NCBI GenBank assembly: GCA_019614645.1
Contig: JABWDB010000011.1
Location: forward strand, 6,645,501-6,709,500
Length of the DNA: 64,000 bases
Reading direction: 5' to 3'
Source: Stratiolaelaps scimitus
Lineage: Eukaryota; Arthropoda; Arachnida; Mesostigmata; Laelapidae
Part shown: positions 36,801 to 48,538 of the stretch, one piece after another
Layout of the letters: each line of letters opens with the position of its first letter
Numbering within the stretch: the stretch's first letter is position 1
Translations under genes and position numbers: made by a program
Notes under the pieces: generated by a model
What the model was told of the DNA's origin: nothing
Database searches by the model: none
What the model saw: only the letters and a program-made list of their open reading frames with translations

Positions 36801-39800
36801 TTCCTCTACTGCCCTTATGTTGTGCTTGTGCTTGGATCTGCACATACGCGCGAAGTGGTTGTTTTTGTTGCATTCGCTACACGTTTTTCCTGCTGCCGGA
36901 CATCTTTGTGGTGGATGTACTCGTCCGCAATTTGGACACTGTCGGTCACGGGGGTGAAGCTCCTTTTCTTGTCGTTTGCGTCCGTTTTGTGTTCTGTGCT
37001 GACGCACCAAGGCTACCTCCTCTGGACGCTGCTTATCACGACTGCCTCCCTGTCGATCACGTTCAATAACTGACAGTGCACGCTCGTTGTCCTCGTAAGT
37101 CTCCAGCGTGAGCATGACTTGCTCGGTTGTCAGCTTTTTATGGTCTTCGTGGCGGAAAAGTGCTTCTCTCGCCATTGCCAACCGAGTTCCGAGGATAAGT
37201 TTGTCCCTGAGCATAACTTTTTCATGCTCTTCGTACGCACACCGTTTTGCCATCTGAGTCATCCGTTCTCTGAACTCCTTCACGGTTTCAGCGTCCCCCT
37301 GGCCGGCCTTCAGAAACAGATATCTCTGGAATATGATATTCCTGTGACACTTATATCTTTTGGACAGTGCCTCCAGGAGTGCTTTGAGTGAGAGGCAAGG
37401 TTCTTCGCCGGTCGGGTCCTGTCTGTCCCCTGGTACCATTTCAACTCCGAGACCATTCAAGAATATGCGGTGCTCGTCTCCGTACACTGACCTGAAGTGT
37501 GCCAACTGTCTCCGGGGGGACATCTTGTATACGTCGTTGATTAGAGCGTAGTCCGTCCAAGCGTCCAAGAAAATGGTCCAATTTTCGCTTCGATCACCAT
37601 CATGACTCATCGGCCGTGGTGTGTTGCTTCGTTGAGTCATCTTTCTCTGTTGCTGTTCCTTGGTCTGACGTTTCAAAATCCTGTCTACTGCGCCATGTTA
37701 TGCTAGGTATTAACGAGACCAAGGTTGAGCAGTGACTGATCTTTATTGTGGGCTGTCACTCGGTGCCCGTGTGTTGACATCTGCCACTAGGTGGCGTGGC
37801 GTCTGCCGCGGGCGCCTCCAAATATTCGTGTCTCCAAACAGTGCGTCTCAAAAGAAACCAAATAGATAGATTCGTGGGGTATAAGTATATATATACATAT
37901 ATGTATATGTATACACGATTCGGTCTAAATGTACAATAGGCTAGTTCTGTTCTGCGCTAACATGTACCGTAGTATTATTATATATAATTGCATTCCTGTG
38001 TTTGACTGAGCGAAATTAACGTTCATATTATTTTGAACGGGACAAAATTTCTCTCAGAGTACAGGCGTTACAAGGGTTTTGTTTATGACGTGGTTTCAGT
38101 AATGCCTTTCATGTTATAATATTTCTTCACGGGCGTGTATGTTAGAGTATTTCTTAACTCTTCTCTACTGCTGATGGGGAACTTAGCCGAGAAGTTGAAG
38201 TCAACCTACTACATACCCGTATCTTATCAATCTCTTGCCTAGGGCAAGACTGTAAACACTGCGGTAAACGGTATCCCTGTGGATTAACCTGCACGAGAGG
38301 GTCTGCGAGAGAGAGTGAGGAAGATCCGTAGGCCATCAGTGTCAACGCCTTTCCGAGAAAAGTGTGCGGCGAAGTAACAACCTGCCTCGAGGATCACACT
38401 ACTAGCTCCATATATAGTAGTATCAAAAGAGGCACTGCTGACTAGCTTGCTTTGTTGTCACCAACAAGCATTTCCTAGAAGTCATATACAAATCTCATCA
38501 TAAATAATAATAATGGTTTATTCAAACATACAGTAGGTCGGAATTTCTAGGGATTATGGGGGTGGGGGGGGGGGGTGAGGACGACAATGTCCCGAGGAAG
38601 GCGATGGTATTGCCTCTCTGCACGGCGCCAGCCAGCGCGCTTGTCCCCGGTGGCGCGGATCAACCTATGGTAGACTCCCTCGAGGAAGTTCGCATTGAGA
38701 GGGCCGTGCCCGCCCAAGGTCTCAAAGGCAAGGGGGGAAAACAAATCTTGCTATATAGTCCTGCTCGAGTCCGCCATGAAGATTCCCATTTATGTCTGTC
38801 CCACAGTACTATTGCAAATACCTCAGTGTGAAGCCTGGTCTGCATGAGCATTCTCCGTCTTAAAAAAATTATATACAAATTAGTAACTGTAGCTTCGTAA
38901 AAGGCCAGATCTTAGGATAACGGTTCATGGATGTATCATGGCGGTGAAGAATCAACCAGCGACAATCGAGTTTCTTGCAAAAATTATCGCCCTTTTATCC
39001 TAACCCATGTTTTGTATTCAAGGGTCTATTGTACAAGGGACGTGAAGCGTCGAATGTTTAAACACGTACATTTTTTCCTGCATTAAAGGAGAATTATTAG
39101 TATATAGAGCCGTTACTATTATTTTGTGCCCTATAACAGTGATATGTGAGCTAATTAAATTGCCGATCTTTGTAATTTTGTGCAAGCAATCATTCTCCAA
39201 TCATTTTCTTATACCTTTCAGAAAGAGAAAGAGTTATCGAACGACATAATCGATCGCCTCACGCTTATCATCATTAAGTCGATGAGGAAAATATTCAACA
39301 AGGAAATGGTGACTGAGTCTTCGACAGCAACAACCAATTACAGTGAGGCAACCAGCGAAGAAAGCACTTTAACGACCGAAGAGAGCACATCAACGAGCAA
39401 AGGGAGCACTTCAACTATTAATGGAACCACCTCGACGACTGAAGGAAACACATCAATGACCGAAGGGAGCACCTCAGCTTCCGAAGGAAATTCCTCAGTC
39501 ACTGAACAGAGCACCGCAACGAGTGAAGGGAGTTCTTCATCCACTGAACAGAGCACCGCAACGAGCGAAGGGAGTTCCTCATCCACTGAACAGAACACCG
39601 CAACGAGTGAAGGTAGTTCCTCATCTTCTGAACAGAACACCGCAACGAGTGAAGGAAGTTCCTCATCCACTGAACAGAACACCGCAACGAGTGAAGGGAG
39701 TTCCTCATCCACTGAACAGAGCACCGCAACGAGCGAAGGGAGTTCCTCTTCCACTGAACAGAACACCGCAACGAGTGAAGGGAGTTCCTCATCCACTGAA

Positions 39801-42800
39801 CAGAACACCGCAAAGAGCGAAGGAAGCACCTCAACGACCGAGGGAAGCACCTCAACGACCGTAGGGAGCACCTCAACGACCGAAGGAAGCACCTCAACTA
39901 CCGAGGGAACCGAAGGGAGAACCTCAACGACCCAAGGAAGCACCTCAACGACCGAGGGAAGCACCTCAACGACCGAAGGAAGCACCTCAACGACCGAAGG
40001 GAGCACCTCAACGACCGAGGGAAGCACCTCAACGACCGAAGGAAGCACCTCAACGACCGAAGGGAGCACCTCAACGACCGAAGGAAGCACCTCAACGACC
40101 GAGGGAAGCACCTCAACTACCGAAGGAAGCACCTCAACGACCGAGGGAAGCACCTCAACTACCGAGGGAAGCACCTCAACGACCGAAGGGAGCACCTCAA
40201 CGACCGAAGGAAGCACCTCAACGACCGAAGGAAGCACCTCAACGACCGAGGGAAGCACCTCAACTACCGAGGGAAGCACCTCAACGACCGAAGGGAGCAC
40301 CTCAACGACCGAAGGAAGCACCTCAACGACCGAAGGAAGCACCTCAACTACCGAGGGAAGCACCTCAACGACCGAAGGGAGCACCTCAACTACCGAGGGA
40401 AGCGCCTCAACGACCGAAGGGAGCACCTCAACTACCGAGGGAAGCACCTCAACGACCGAAGGGAGCACCTCAACGACCGAAGGAAGCACCTCAACGACCG
40501 AAGGGAGCACCTCAACTACCGAGGGAAGCACCTCAACGACCGAAGGAAGCACCTCAACTACCGAGGGAAGCACCTCAACGACCGAAGGGAGAACCTCAAC
40601 GACCCAAGGAAGCACCTCAACGACCGAGGGAAGCACCTCAACGACCGAAGGAAGCACCTCAACGACCGAAGGGAGCACCTCAACGACCGAGGGAAGCACC
40701 TCAACGACCGAAGGAAGCACCTCAACGACCGAAGGGAGCACCTCAACGACCGAAGGAAGCACCTCAACGACCGAGGGAAGCACCTCAACGACCGAAGGAA
40801 GCACCTCAACGACCGAGGGAAGCACCTCAACTACCGAGGGAAGCACCTCAACGACCGAAGGGAGCACCTCAACGACCGAAGGAAGCACCTCAACGACCGA
40901 AGGAAGCACCTCAACTACCGAGGGAAGCACCTCAACGACCGAAGGGAGCACCTCAACTACCGAGGGAAGCGCCTCAACGACCGAAGGGAGCACCTCAACT
41001 ACCGAGGGAAGCACCTCAACGACCGAAGGGAGCACCTCAACGACCGAAGGAAGCACCTCAACGACCGAAGGGAGCACCTCAACTACCGAGGGAAGCACCT
41101 CAACGACCGAAGGAAGCACCTCAACTACCGAGGGAAGCACCTCAACGACCGAAGGGAGCACCTCAACGACCGAAGGAAGCACCTCAACGACCGAAGGAAG
41201 CACCTCAACTACCGAGGGAAGCACCTCAACGACCGAAGGAAGCACCTCAACGACCGAAGGAAGCACCTCAACGACCGAAGGAAGCACCTCAACTACCGAG
41301 GGAAGCACCTCAACTACCGAGGAAAGCACCTCAACTACCGAGGAAAGAACCTCAACGACCGAAGGGAGCACCTCAACTACCGAGGGAAGCACCTCAACGA
41401 CCGAAGGGAGCACCTCAACTACCGAGGGAAGCGCCTCAACGACCGAAGGGAGCACCTCAACTACCGAGGGAAGCACCTCAACGACCGAAGGGAGCACCTC
41501 AACGACCGAAGGAAGCACCTCAACGACCGAAGGGAGCACCTCAACTACCGAGAGAAGCACCTCAACAACCGAAGGGAGCACCTCAACGACCGAAGGAAGC
41601 ACCTCAACTACCGAGGGAAGCACCTCAACTACCGAGGGAAGCACCTCAACTACCGAGGGAAGCACCTCAACGACCGAGGGAAGCACCTCAACTACCGAGG
41701 GAAGCACCTCAACGACCGAGGGAAGCACCTCAACGACCGAAGGGAGCACCTCAACGACCGAAGGAAGCACCTCAACGACCGAGGGAAGCACCTCAACGAC
41801 CGAAGGGAGCACCTCAACGACCGAAGGAAGCACCTCAACTACCGAGGGAAGCACCTCAACGACCGAAAGGAGCACCTCAACGACCGAAGGAAGCACCTCA
41901 ACTACCGAGGGAAGCACCTCAACGACCGAAGGGAGCACCTCAACGACCGAAGGAAGCACCTCAACTACCGAGGGAAGCACCTCAACGACCGAAAGGAGCA
42001 CCTCAACGACCGAGGGAAGCACCTCAACGACCGAAGGGATCACCTCAACGACCGAAGGGAGCACCTCAACTACCGAGGGAAGCACCTCAACTATCGAGGG
42101 AAGCACCTCAACGACCGAAGGGAGCACCTCAACGACCGAAGGAAGCACCTCAACGACCGAAGGAAGCACCTCAACTACCGAGGGAAGCACCTCAACGACC
42201 GAAGGAAGCACCTCAACTACCGAGGGAAGCACCTCAACGACCGAAAGGAGCACCTCAACGACCGAGGGAAGCACCTCAACGACCGAAGGGATCACCTCAA
42301 CGACCGAGGGAAGCACCTCAACTACCGAGGGAAGCACCTCAACTACCGAGGGAAGCACCTCAACTACCGAGGGAAGCACCTCAACTACCGAGGGAAGCAC
42401 CTTAACGACCGAGGGAAGCACCTCAACTACCGAGGGAAGCACCTCAACGACCGAAAGGAGCACCTCAACGACCGAGGGGAGCACCTCAACGACCGAAGGA
42501 AGCACCTCAACTACCGAGGGAAGCACCTCAACTACCGAGGGAAGCACCTCAACTACCGAGGGAAGCACCTCAACGACCGAGGAAAGTACCTCAACTACCG
42601 AGGGAAGCACCTCAACGACCGAGGGAAGTACCTCAACTACCGAGGGAAGCACCTCAACGACCGAACGGAGCACCTCAACGACCGAAGGAAGCACCTCAAC
42701 GACCGAAGGAAGCACCTCAACGACCGAGGGAAGCACCTCAACGACCGAAGGAAGCACCTCAACGACCGAAGGGAGCACCTCAACGACCGAAGGAAGCACC

Positions 42801-45800
42801 TCAACGACCGAGGGAAGCACCTCAACGACCGAAGGAAGCACCTCAACGACCGAGGGAAGCACCTCAACGACCGAAGGAAGCACCTCAACGACCGAAGGAA
42901 GCCCCTCAACGACCGAGGGAAGCACCTCAACTACCGAGGGAAACACCTCAACGACAGAAGGGAGCACCTCAACGACCGAAGGAAGCACCTCAACGACCGA
43001 AGGAAGCACCTCAACGACCGAAGGGAGCACCTCAACGACCGAGGGAAGCACCTCAAGTACCGAGGGAAGCAACTCAACGACCGAGGAAAGCACCTCAACG
43101 ACCGAGGAAAGCACCTCAACTACCGAGGAAAGAACCTCAACGACCGAAGGGAGCACCTCAACGACCGAAGGAAGCACCTCAACTACCGAGGGAAGCACCT
43201 CAACTACCGAGGGAAGCACCTCAACGACCGAAGGGAGCACCTCAACGACCGAGGGAAGCACCTCAACGACCGAAGGGAGCACCTCAACTACCGAGGGAAG
43301 CACCTCAACGACCGAAGGGAGCACCTCAACGACCGAGGGAAGCACCTCAACGACCGAAGGGAGCACCTCAACGACCGAAGGAAGCACCTCAACGACCGAG
43401 GGAAGCACCTCAACTACCGAGGGAAGCACCTCAACGACCGAAGGGAGCACCTCAACGACCGAGGGAAGCACCTCAACGACCGAAGGGAGCACCTCAACGA
43501 CCGAAGGGAGCACCTCAACGACCGAAGGAAGCACCTCAACGACCGAAGGAAGCACCTCAACTACCGAGGGAAGCACCTCAACGACCGAGGGAAGCACCTC
43601 AACTACCGAGGAAAGCACCTCAACGACCGAAGGGAGCACCTCAACGATCGAAGGAAGCACCTCAACGGCCGAGGAAAGCACCTCAACGACCGAAGGAAGC
43701 ACCTCAACGACCGAAGGAAGCACCTCAACGAGTGAAGAAAGCACCTCAACGATCGAAGGAAGCACCTCAACGACCGAAGGGAGCACCTCAACGACCGAGG
43801 GAAGCACCTCAACTACCGAGGGAAGCAACTCAACGACCGAGGAAAGCACCTCAACTACCGAGGAAAGCACCTCAACGACCGAAGGGAGCACCTCAACGAC
43901 CGAAGGAAGCGCCTCAACGACCGAAGGGAGCACCTTAACGACCGAGGGAAGCACCTCAACGACCGAAGGGAGCACCTCAACGACCGAAGGAAGCACCTCA
44001 ACTACCGAGGGAAGCACCTCAACTACCGAGGGAAGCACCTCAATGACCGAAGGGAGCACCTCAACGACCGAGGGAAGCACCTCAACGACCGAAGGGAGCA
44101 CCTCAACGACCGAAGGAAGCACCTCAACTACCGAGGAAAGCACCTCAACTACAGAGGGAAGCACCTCAACGACCGAAGGGAGCACCTCAACGACCGAAGG
44201 GAGCACCTCAACGACCGAGGGAAGCACCTCAACGACCGAGGGAAGCACCTCAACTACCGAGGGAAGCACCTCAACTACCGAGGGAAGCACCTCAACGACC
44301 GAAGGGAGCACCTCAACGACCGGGGGAAGCACCTCAACGACCGAAGGGAGCACCTCAACGACCGAAGGAAGCACCTCAACTACCGAGGGAAGCACCTCAA
44401 CTACCGAGGGAAGCACCTCAACTACCGAGGGAAGCACTTCAACGACCGAAGGGAGCACCTCAACGACCGAGGGAAGCACCTCAACGACCGAAGGGAGCAC
44501 CTCAACGACCGAAGGAAGCACCTCAACGACCGAAGGAAGCACCTCAAGTACCGAGGGAAGCACCTCAACTACCGAGAGAAGCACCTCAACGACCGAAGGG
44601 AGCACCTCAACGACCGAGGAAAGCACCTCAACGACCGAAGGAAGCACCTCAACGACCGAAGGAAGCACCTCAACGAGTGAAGAAAGCACCTCAACGATCG
44701 AAGGAAGCGCCTCAACGATCGAAGGAAGCGCCTCAACGAGTGAAGGAAGTTCCTCAGTCACTGAACAGAGCACCGAAGGGAGTAGGTCAACCATAACCGT
44801 CTTGCTTCAGAGAATAGCGAGAGATTTAAGCTTTAAACGAAGTAAAAATAAAAAAAGTTTCACATATGGACGACGACGGACTGCATCGGACCACGAGGGC
44901 GACGATGACTTACAAATATTCATAGTTAAACAACACGGCAGCAATGAAGGTTAGCAAACTTCAACTATGATAATTCATAGGGCATATGCACGATAAATTG
45001 TCTCTCTATTTGCACAGGAAATAGTACCTTAATATGGTCGAGCTTCCCAAATCTATCACCTGGAAAAATGGGAAAGTAATACGAACATAGATAAGAAGTG
45101 CCGCTGATGAAGCTGCCAGCTGTACAAGTAGCAACATAAGCCATCAAAATCGCAAATTAACTATTATAGAATTGAATTCAGATATACGTATTATATTTAT
45201 AAGTATGAGTATATCAATGACCAGCTCACTTCATGGACAGGCTTGGGAACTCTGCTTCTTGAAGTGCGCATATGCAAAACAATTTTAGCGCTTCATGGGA
45301 GACCCTTGCCATCCTAGTATTCCAATCACATTGTCCATAATATCGCTCCTGTTGCTTATATGATTTTTTTTCAGCAGGGCAGTCATGCCTTTCAAAATCA
45401 AATTGAAGGCGGTGACTAGACTTGATTAATTTTTCAATTTCATTCCAAGGAGTTCTCGGCTTCATCTGTCATAAGATTTTTAAACCTGTTCAAGCACAAA
45501 TACCAAATAGAAGCCAGCACCTTCAGCTCTTTGATTAAGTATTGCTTCTTTAAGTCATACTAGAAGAATCTACTAGTAGAACTTAGCTTCGTTTGTTCTT
45601 TGAGGGCCATATAAAAAGTGTTTCACGAAGGTGTTAGATTGTTTCATATAATCGAACTCATAGGGCTAAACTTCTCGTTTAGTAGCGAACGCGAAATCGT
45701 AGATATTCAGGCCATTCCTAAACATGTAAATTACATTACCTCCACGTTTTACTGGCTTCCGTTGACTAAGTTAACCTCCCTTCTATTTCAGAGAATAACT

Positions 45801-48497
45801 TAGCAGGCGTGAAGCTTCTTGCCGTGAAGGGGGATAAAGGTAGTAAAATTGCATTCTACTCTTTCATGAACATTAAGTGTTTACAATTGTTGCACGGCGA
45901 GCTCGGCTATTAACAAGATAGCTTAATATTTCCAGAACATATCTTTCGAAGAAATTTTCGTTAGTGAAACCCTGTGAGAGCTACAAATACATTAAGGTTT
46001 GGGCCCGGGCCTTCAATATGGGTTGAGAAGATATTGAAGCGATTATCCGCCGGTGCGCCCATAGCTATTGTTTAAGAAGAATACATTCGTTTGAGTGAAT
46101 TAGTGTTCGGATAGACCAGCTGTGCCCAACACTATAAAAAAAAGTATATTCAGTTGTAACGGAAGCAAATGGAATACATAATCATAAGTAAAACGAGATT
46201 TAGATTTGAGAGCTTGGGTAACACAGGTTGAGAAAGCAGAACTGTATAAAAACTGTTTTAAGCATACTTGATTTTTGAATTTAAATACCTTTCGACGAAA
46301 ATGTACGCGAATTAATTTAATGATTGGCAAATTTCAATCGTGCTCAAATTTTCCAATTATAATACCATTTGTTTGCTTTCTTCAAATAATATGCCATGGT
46401 ATAATTAAATGCTTAATTATACTCAGGAATATACAGGTGAACAGACGAATGCAGATTACTTACTTAGGCACGAATTTCATTAGCACGAACTCATTGTGAC
46501 TGGCTCAAAAACTGATTTGTACATTGGGATTTAACGTTAATTATTTCCTTTCTGCATACTCGTTTAAGTGCTACCGAAATCTACAATATCGAATCAAGAA
46601 CTTATAACGACCATCGAAGAGGTGAGTGTACTTACCTTTCGTATGGAAGTAGGTTATGTAGGAACAGTTAGAAATGGTCTGTTCTCTGTGCATTCGTGTG
46701 CGCCTTGCAATCGGAGGACACGGACGTAGGTGCACGGGTTCGATCCCCACCGTTGCACATTTACATTTAGGGATCCGTCTTACGAAGCAATGCTAAAAGC
46801 AGTACCATGGATGGTAAATGGTGGCTCAGAGTCAGCCCGAAAACCTTTTTTGACGTCTGGATAGTCTAGTGGTGAGAATGTTGGACTGCCAGACAGGGAA
46901 GACGTGTAGATTGGAATCAAATCCCTGTCAGGCGCGGGGAATCTTTGGAGTTCTTTATCATCTTTTGTTTTATCTGAGGATTCTTGCCAGATATGAGTAA
47001 GGTAGAGAGCAAAGGTGGCCCCGACAGGTCTTCATAGTAGTGCCTAAAGGTTAAGTGGCTGAGACCTGTCAGAAGGGTGGACCTGCGGGTCAGCTCTTTA
47101 AAAAAACCAGGTAGAAATGCATTAGTCCATTATATTACACTAGGTCACAAACATTTCTCGAGACTATCCGCGAAGCACAAAAGCCAAAAACCTTGAAGAA
47201 TCATAATGTGTTGAAGTTTCTTCTTAAAATGTGTAATTCAATATACCTACAGCGATACTGATTTAAAAACAAATACAACCGAAATTCGAGTACGCGTGCA
47301 GTGATTGTCAAAAGGCGTTCCGTCCTTTCCCAGGAAATTAAGATTGACCCCGACTTGGATCGTCTCAAGATTGAAGTGGAAGTTGACAGAGATAACGAAC
47401 AGCAGCATCAAGGCGCCTTGGTGGGAATCGTGTTCTGCGTCCTGGCTATACTGGTAGTCCCAAGCGTGATTATCGTCTTCATGCTGAGAACACGCAAGCG
47501 ACGGCGTCCAAAACGTGACACGGTAAACTGTGGACGCACTCTGATCCAGGTACTGTGCTCTTTATTAGACATCCCCAATCACCATTGTTGTTGCTTTAGA
47601 AACCAATTATGTCAGAATCCTAATCTATTCGCATTTTTTTTGTGTTAGACATGTTATTTCTATGAACTGCTCGTGTGCCCAAGTAAGTCAATGCGAAAGC
47701 TAACCTAGTGTACCTCCTATAATCTCGTGGCTTTCAGGGTCTACAGTTAAGTGTGCGCTACAGCAAGAACACATTGTTTACTAACGTGATCCATTAGGCC
47801 TCAGTTGTTGACCATATTCTTTAAAATGAGAGAGATAAACCCTTGACAGGTTGGCTGTGAGGCCGTCCTGAAAATATACTACCAGGTAGAGCCCCAAGTT
47901 TCATTGAGCTGTACCACGTCCAAGCTCAAATATGAAATCTAGCGTGCCGCTGAAAAATCATTAATGATTTTCAATTAACTATGATTCGCATATTTTGGTA
48001 CTGTGTGGATTTGCAGCAGCAGGCGACTGACGAAATCGAGCTTTGCTAAGAAATAAACTCGATAGCAGGACATGGGCGAGACAGGGTCCAGCTAGCCCAG
48101 GTACTATGTCTAGACATTTAGTGAAGCAGATTTTTCAGTTCGGTAGGCCGCCCACAAATTGACAGAAGGCGATGTATGTCGATTATTTCTGAAGTTACGA
48201 TATGTGGACGTTTGATGCTATGGTCAATTTGAACTTAATCATGTCACAGCGGTTGATGTCCTAATACGATTCGAATGTGATCTATTAGAATTATTTAGAT
48301 ACGATGATTTCTATGGACTGGTTTACTAAACCTTACTGAACCAACCCCCGTTTGATAAACCAACTTTGTTTAATGAGGTTGCTTATATAACATATGCTTG
48401 TCATTTTAGGTCAAACACGTCCCTGCTAAAGGTTGCTGAGCGCAGACAGGCGGCCCTTGACGGTGGGAGAAGAAACGGGGGTCCTTTTAACAGCAAC

Positions 48498-48538
<41 letters not shown>

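Larger units (their letters stand above)
32705..37840 (-). mobile_element. Complete Ty3/gypsy LTR retrotransposon
   Basis: A 5136 bp element bounded by near-identical LTRs and flanked by the 5 bp target duplication GTGCG (32700-32704 and 37841-37845). Copy B of the block has a single GTGCG at 58395-58399 at the same place, which is the empty site. LTRs begin TGTT and end with their complement, and contain AATAAA on the minus strand. A primer-binding-like site and a polypurine tract sit where expected. One intact gag-pol frame fills the interior. It lies antisense inside intron 2 of gene A. Near-identical LTRs and an intact frame suggest a recent insertion. Confidence 0.95.
29411..39640 (+). 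repeat. Duplicated block, copy A
   Basis: From about 29411 the sequence matches the block starting at 55712 with few differences. The match runs through the upstream region, exons 1 and 2, both introns and the start of exon 3 of the mucin-like gene. Copy A additionally holds the Ty3/gypsy element, the 245 bp LINE insertion, and roughly 440 bases at about 29810-30250 absent from copy B. Left flanks differ between copies. The right limit is blurred by tandem repeats. Confidence 0.85.

Noticed and set aside
37641..37676. Extra 12 codons at the start of gag-pol
   Set aside because: They begin with TTG. The first ATG is at 37640, so the shorter start is preferred.
39180..39221. Extension of the exon 3 frame upstream to 39180
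   Set aside because: It opens with GTG and lies before a clear acceptor (CCTTTCAG at 39214-39221). The exon 2 to exon 3 join is in phase and conserved in copy B.
39338..44794. 1818-codon open frame on the minus strand (Val-Glu-Val-Leu-Pro-Ser-Val repeats)
   Set aside because: It is the complement of the GSTSTTE repeat, which happens to lack stops in that frame. No start context, splice logic or flanking conserved sequence supports it; the plus strand joins in phase to conserved exons.
46860..46945. Possible tRNA gene
   Set aside because: A and B box resemblance is present but stems pair poorly, and a SINE-like body with an A-rich end follows.
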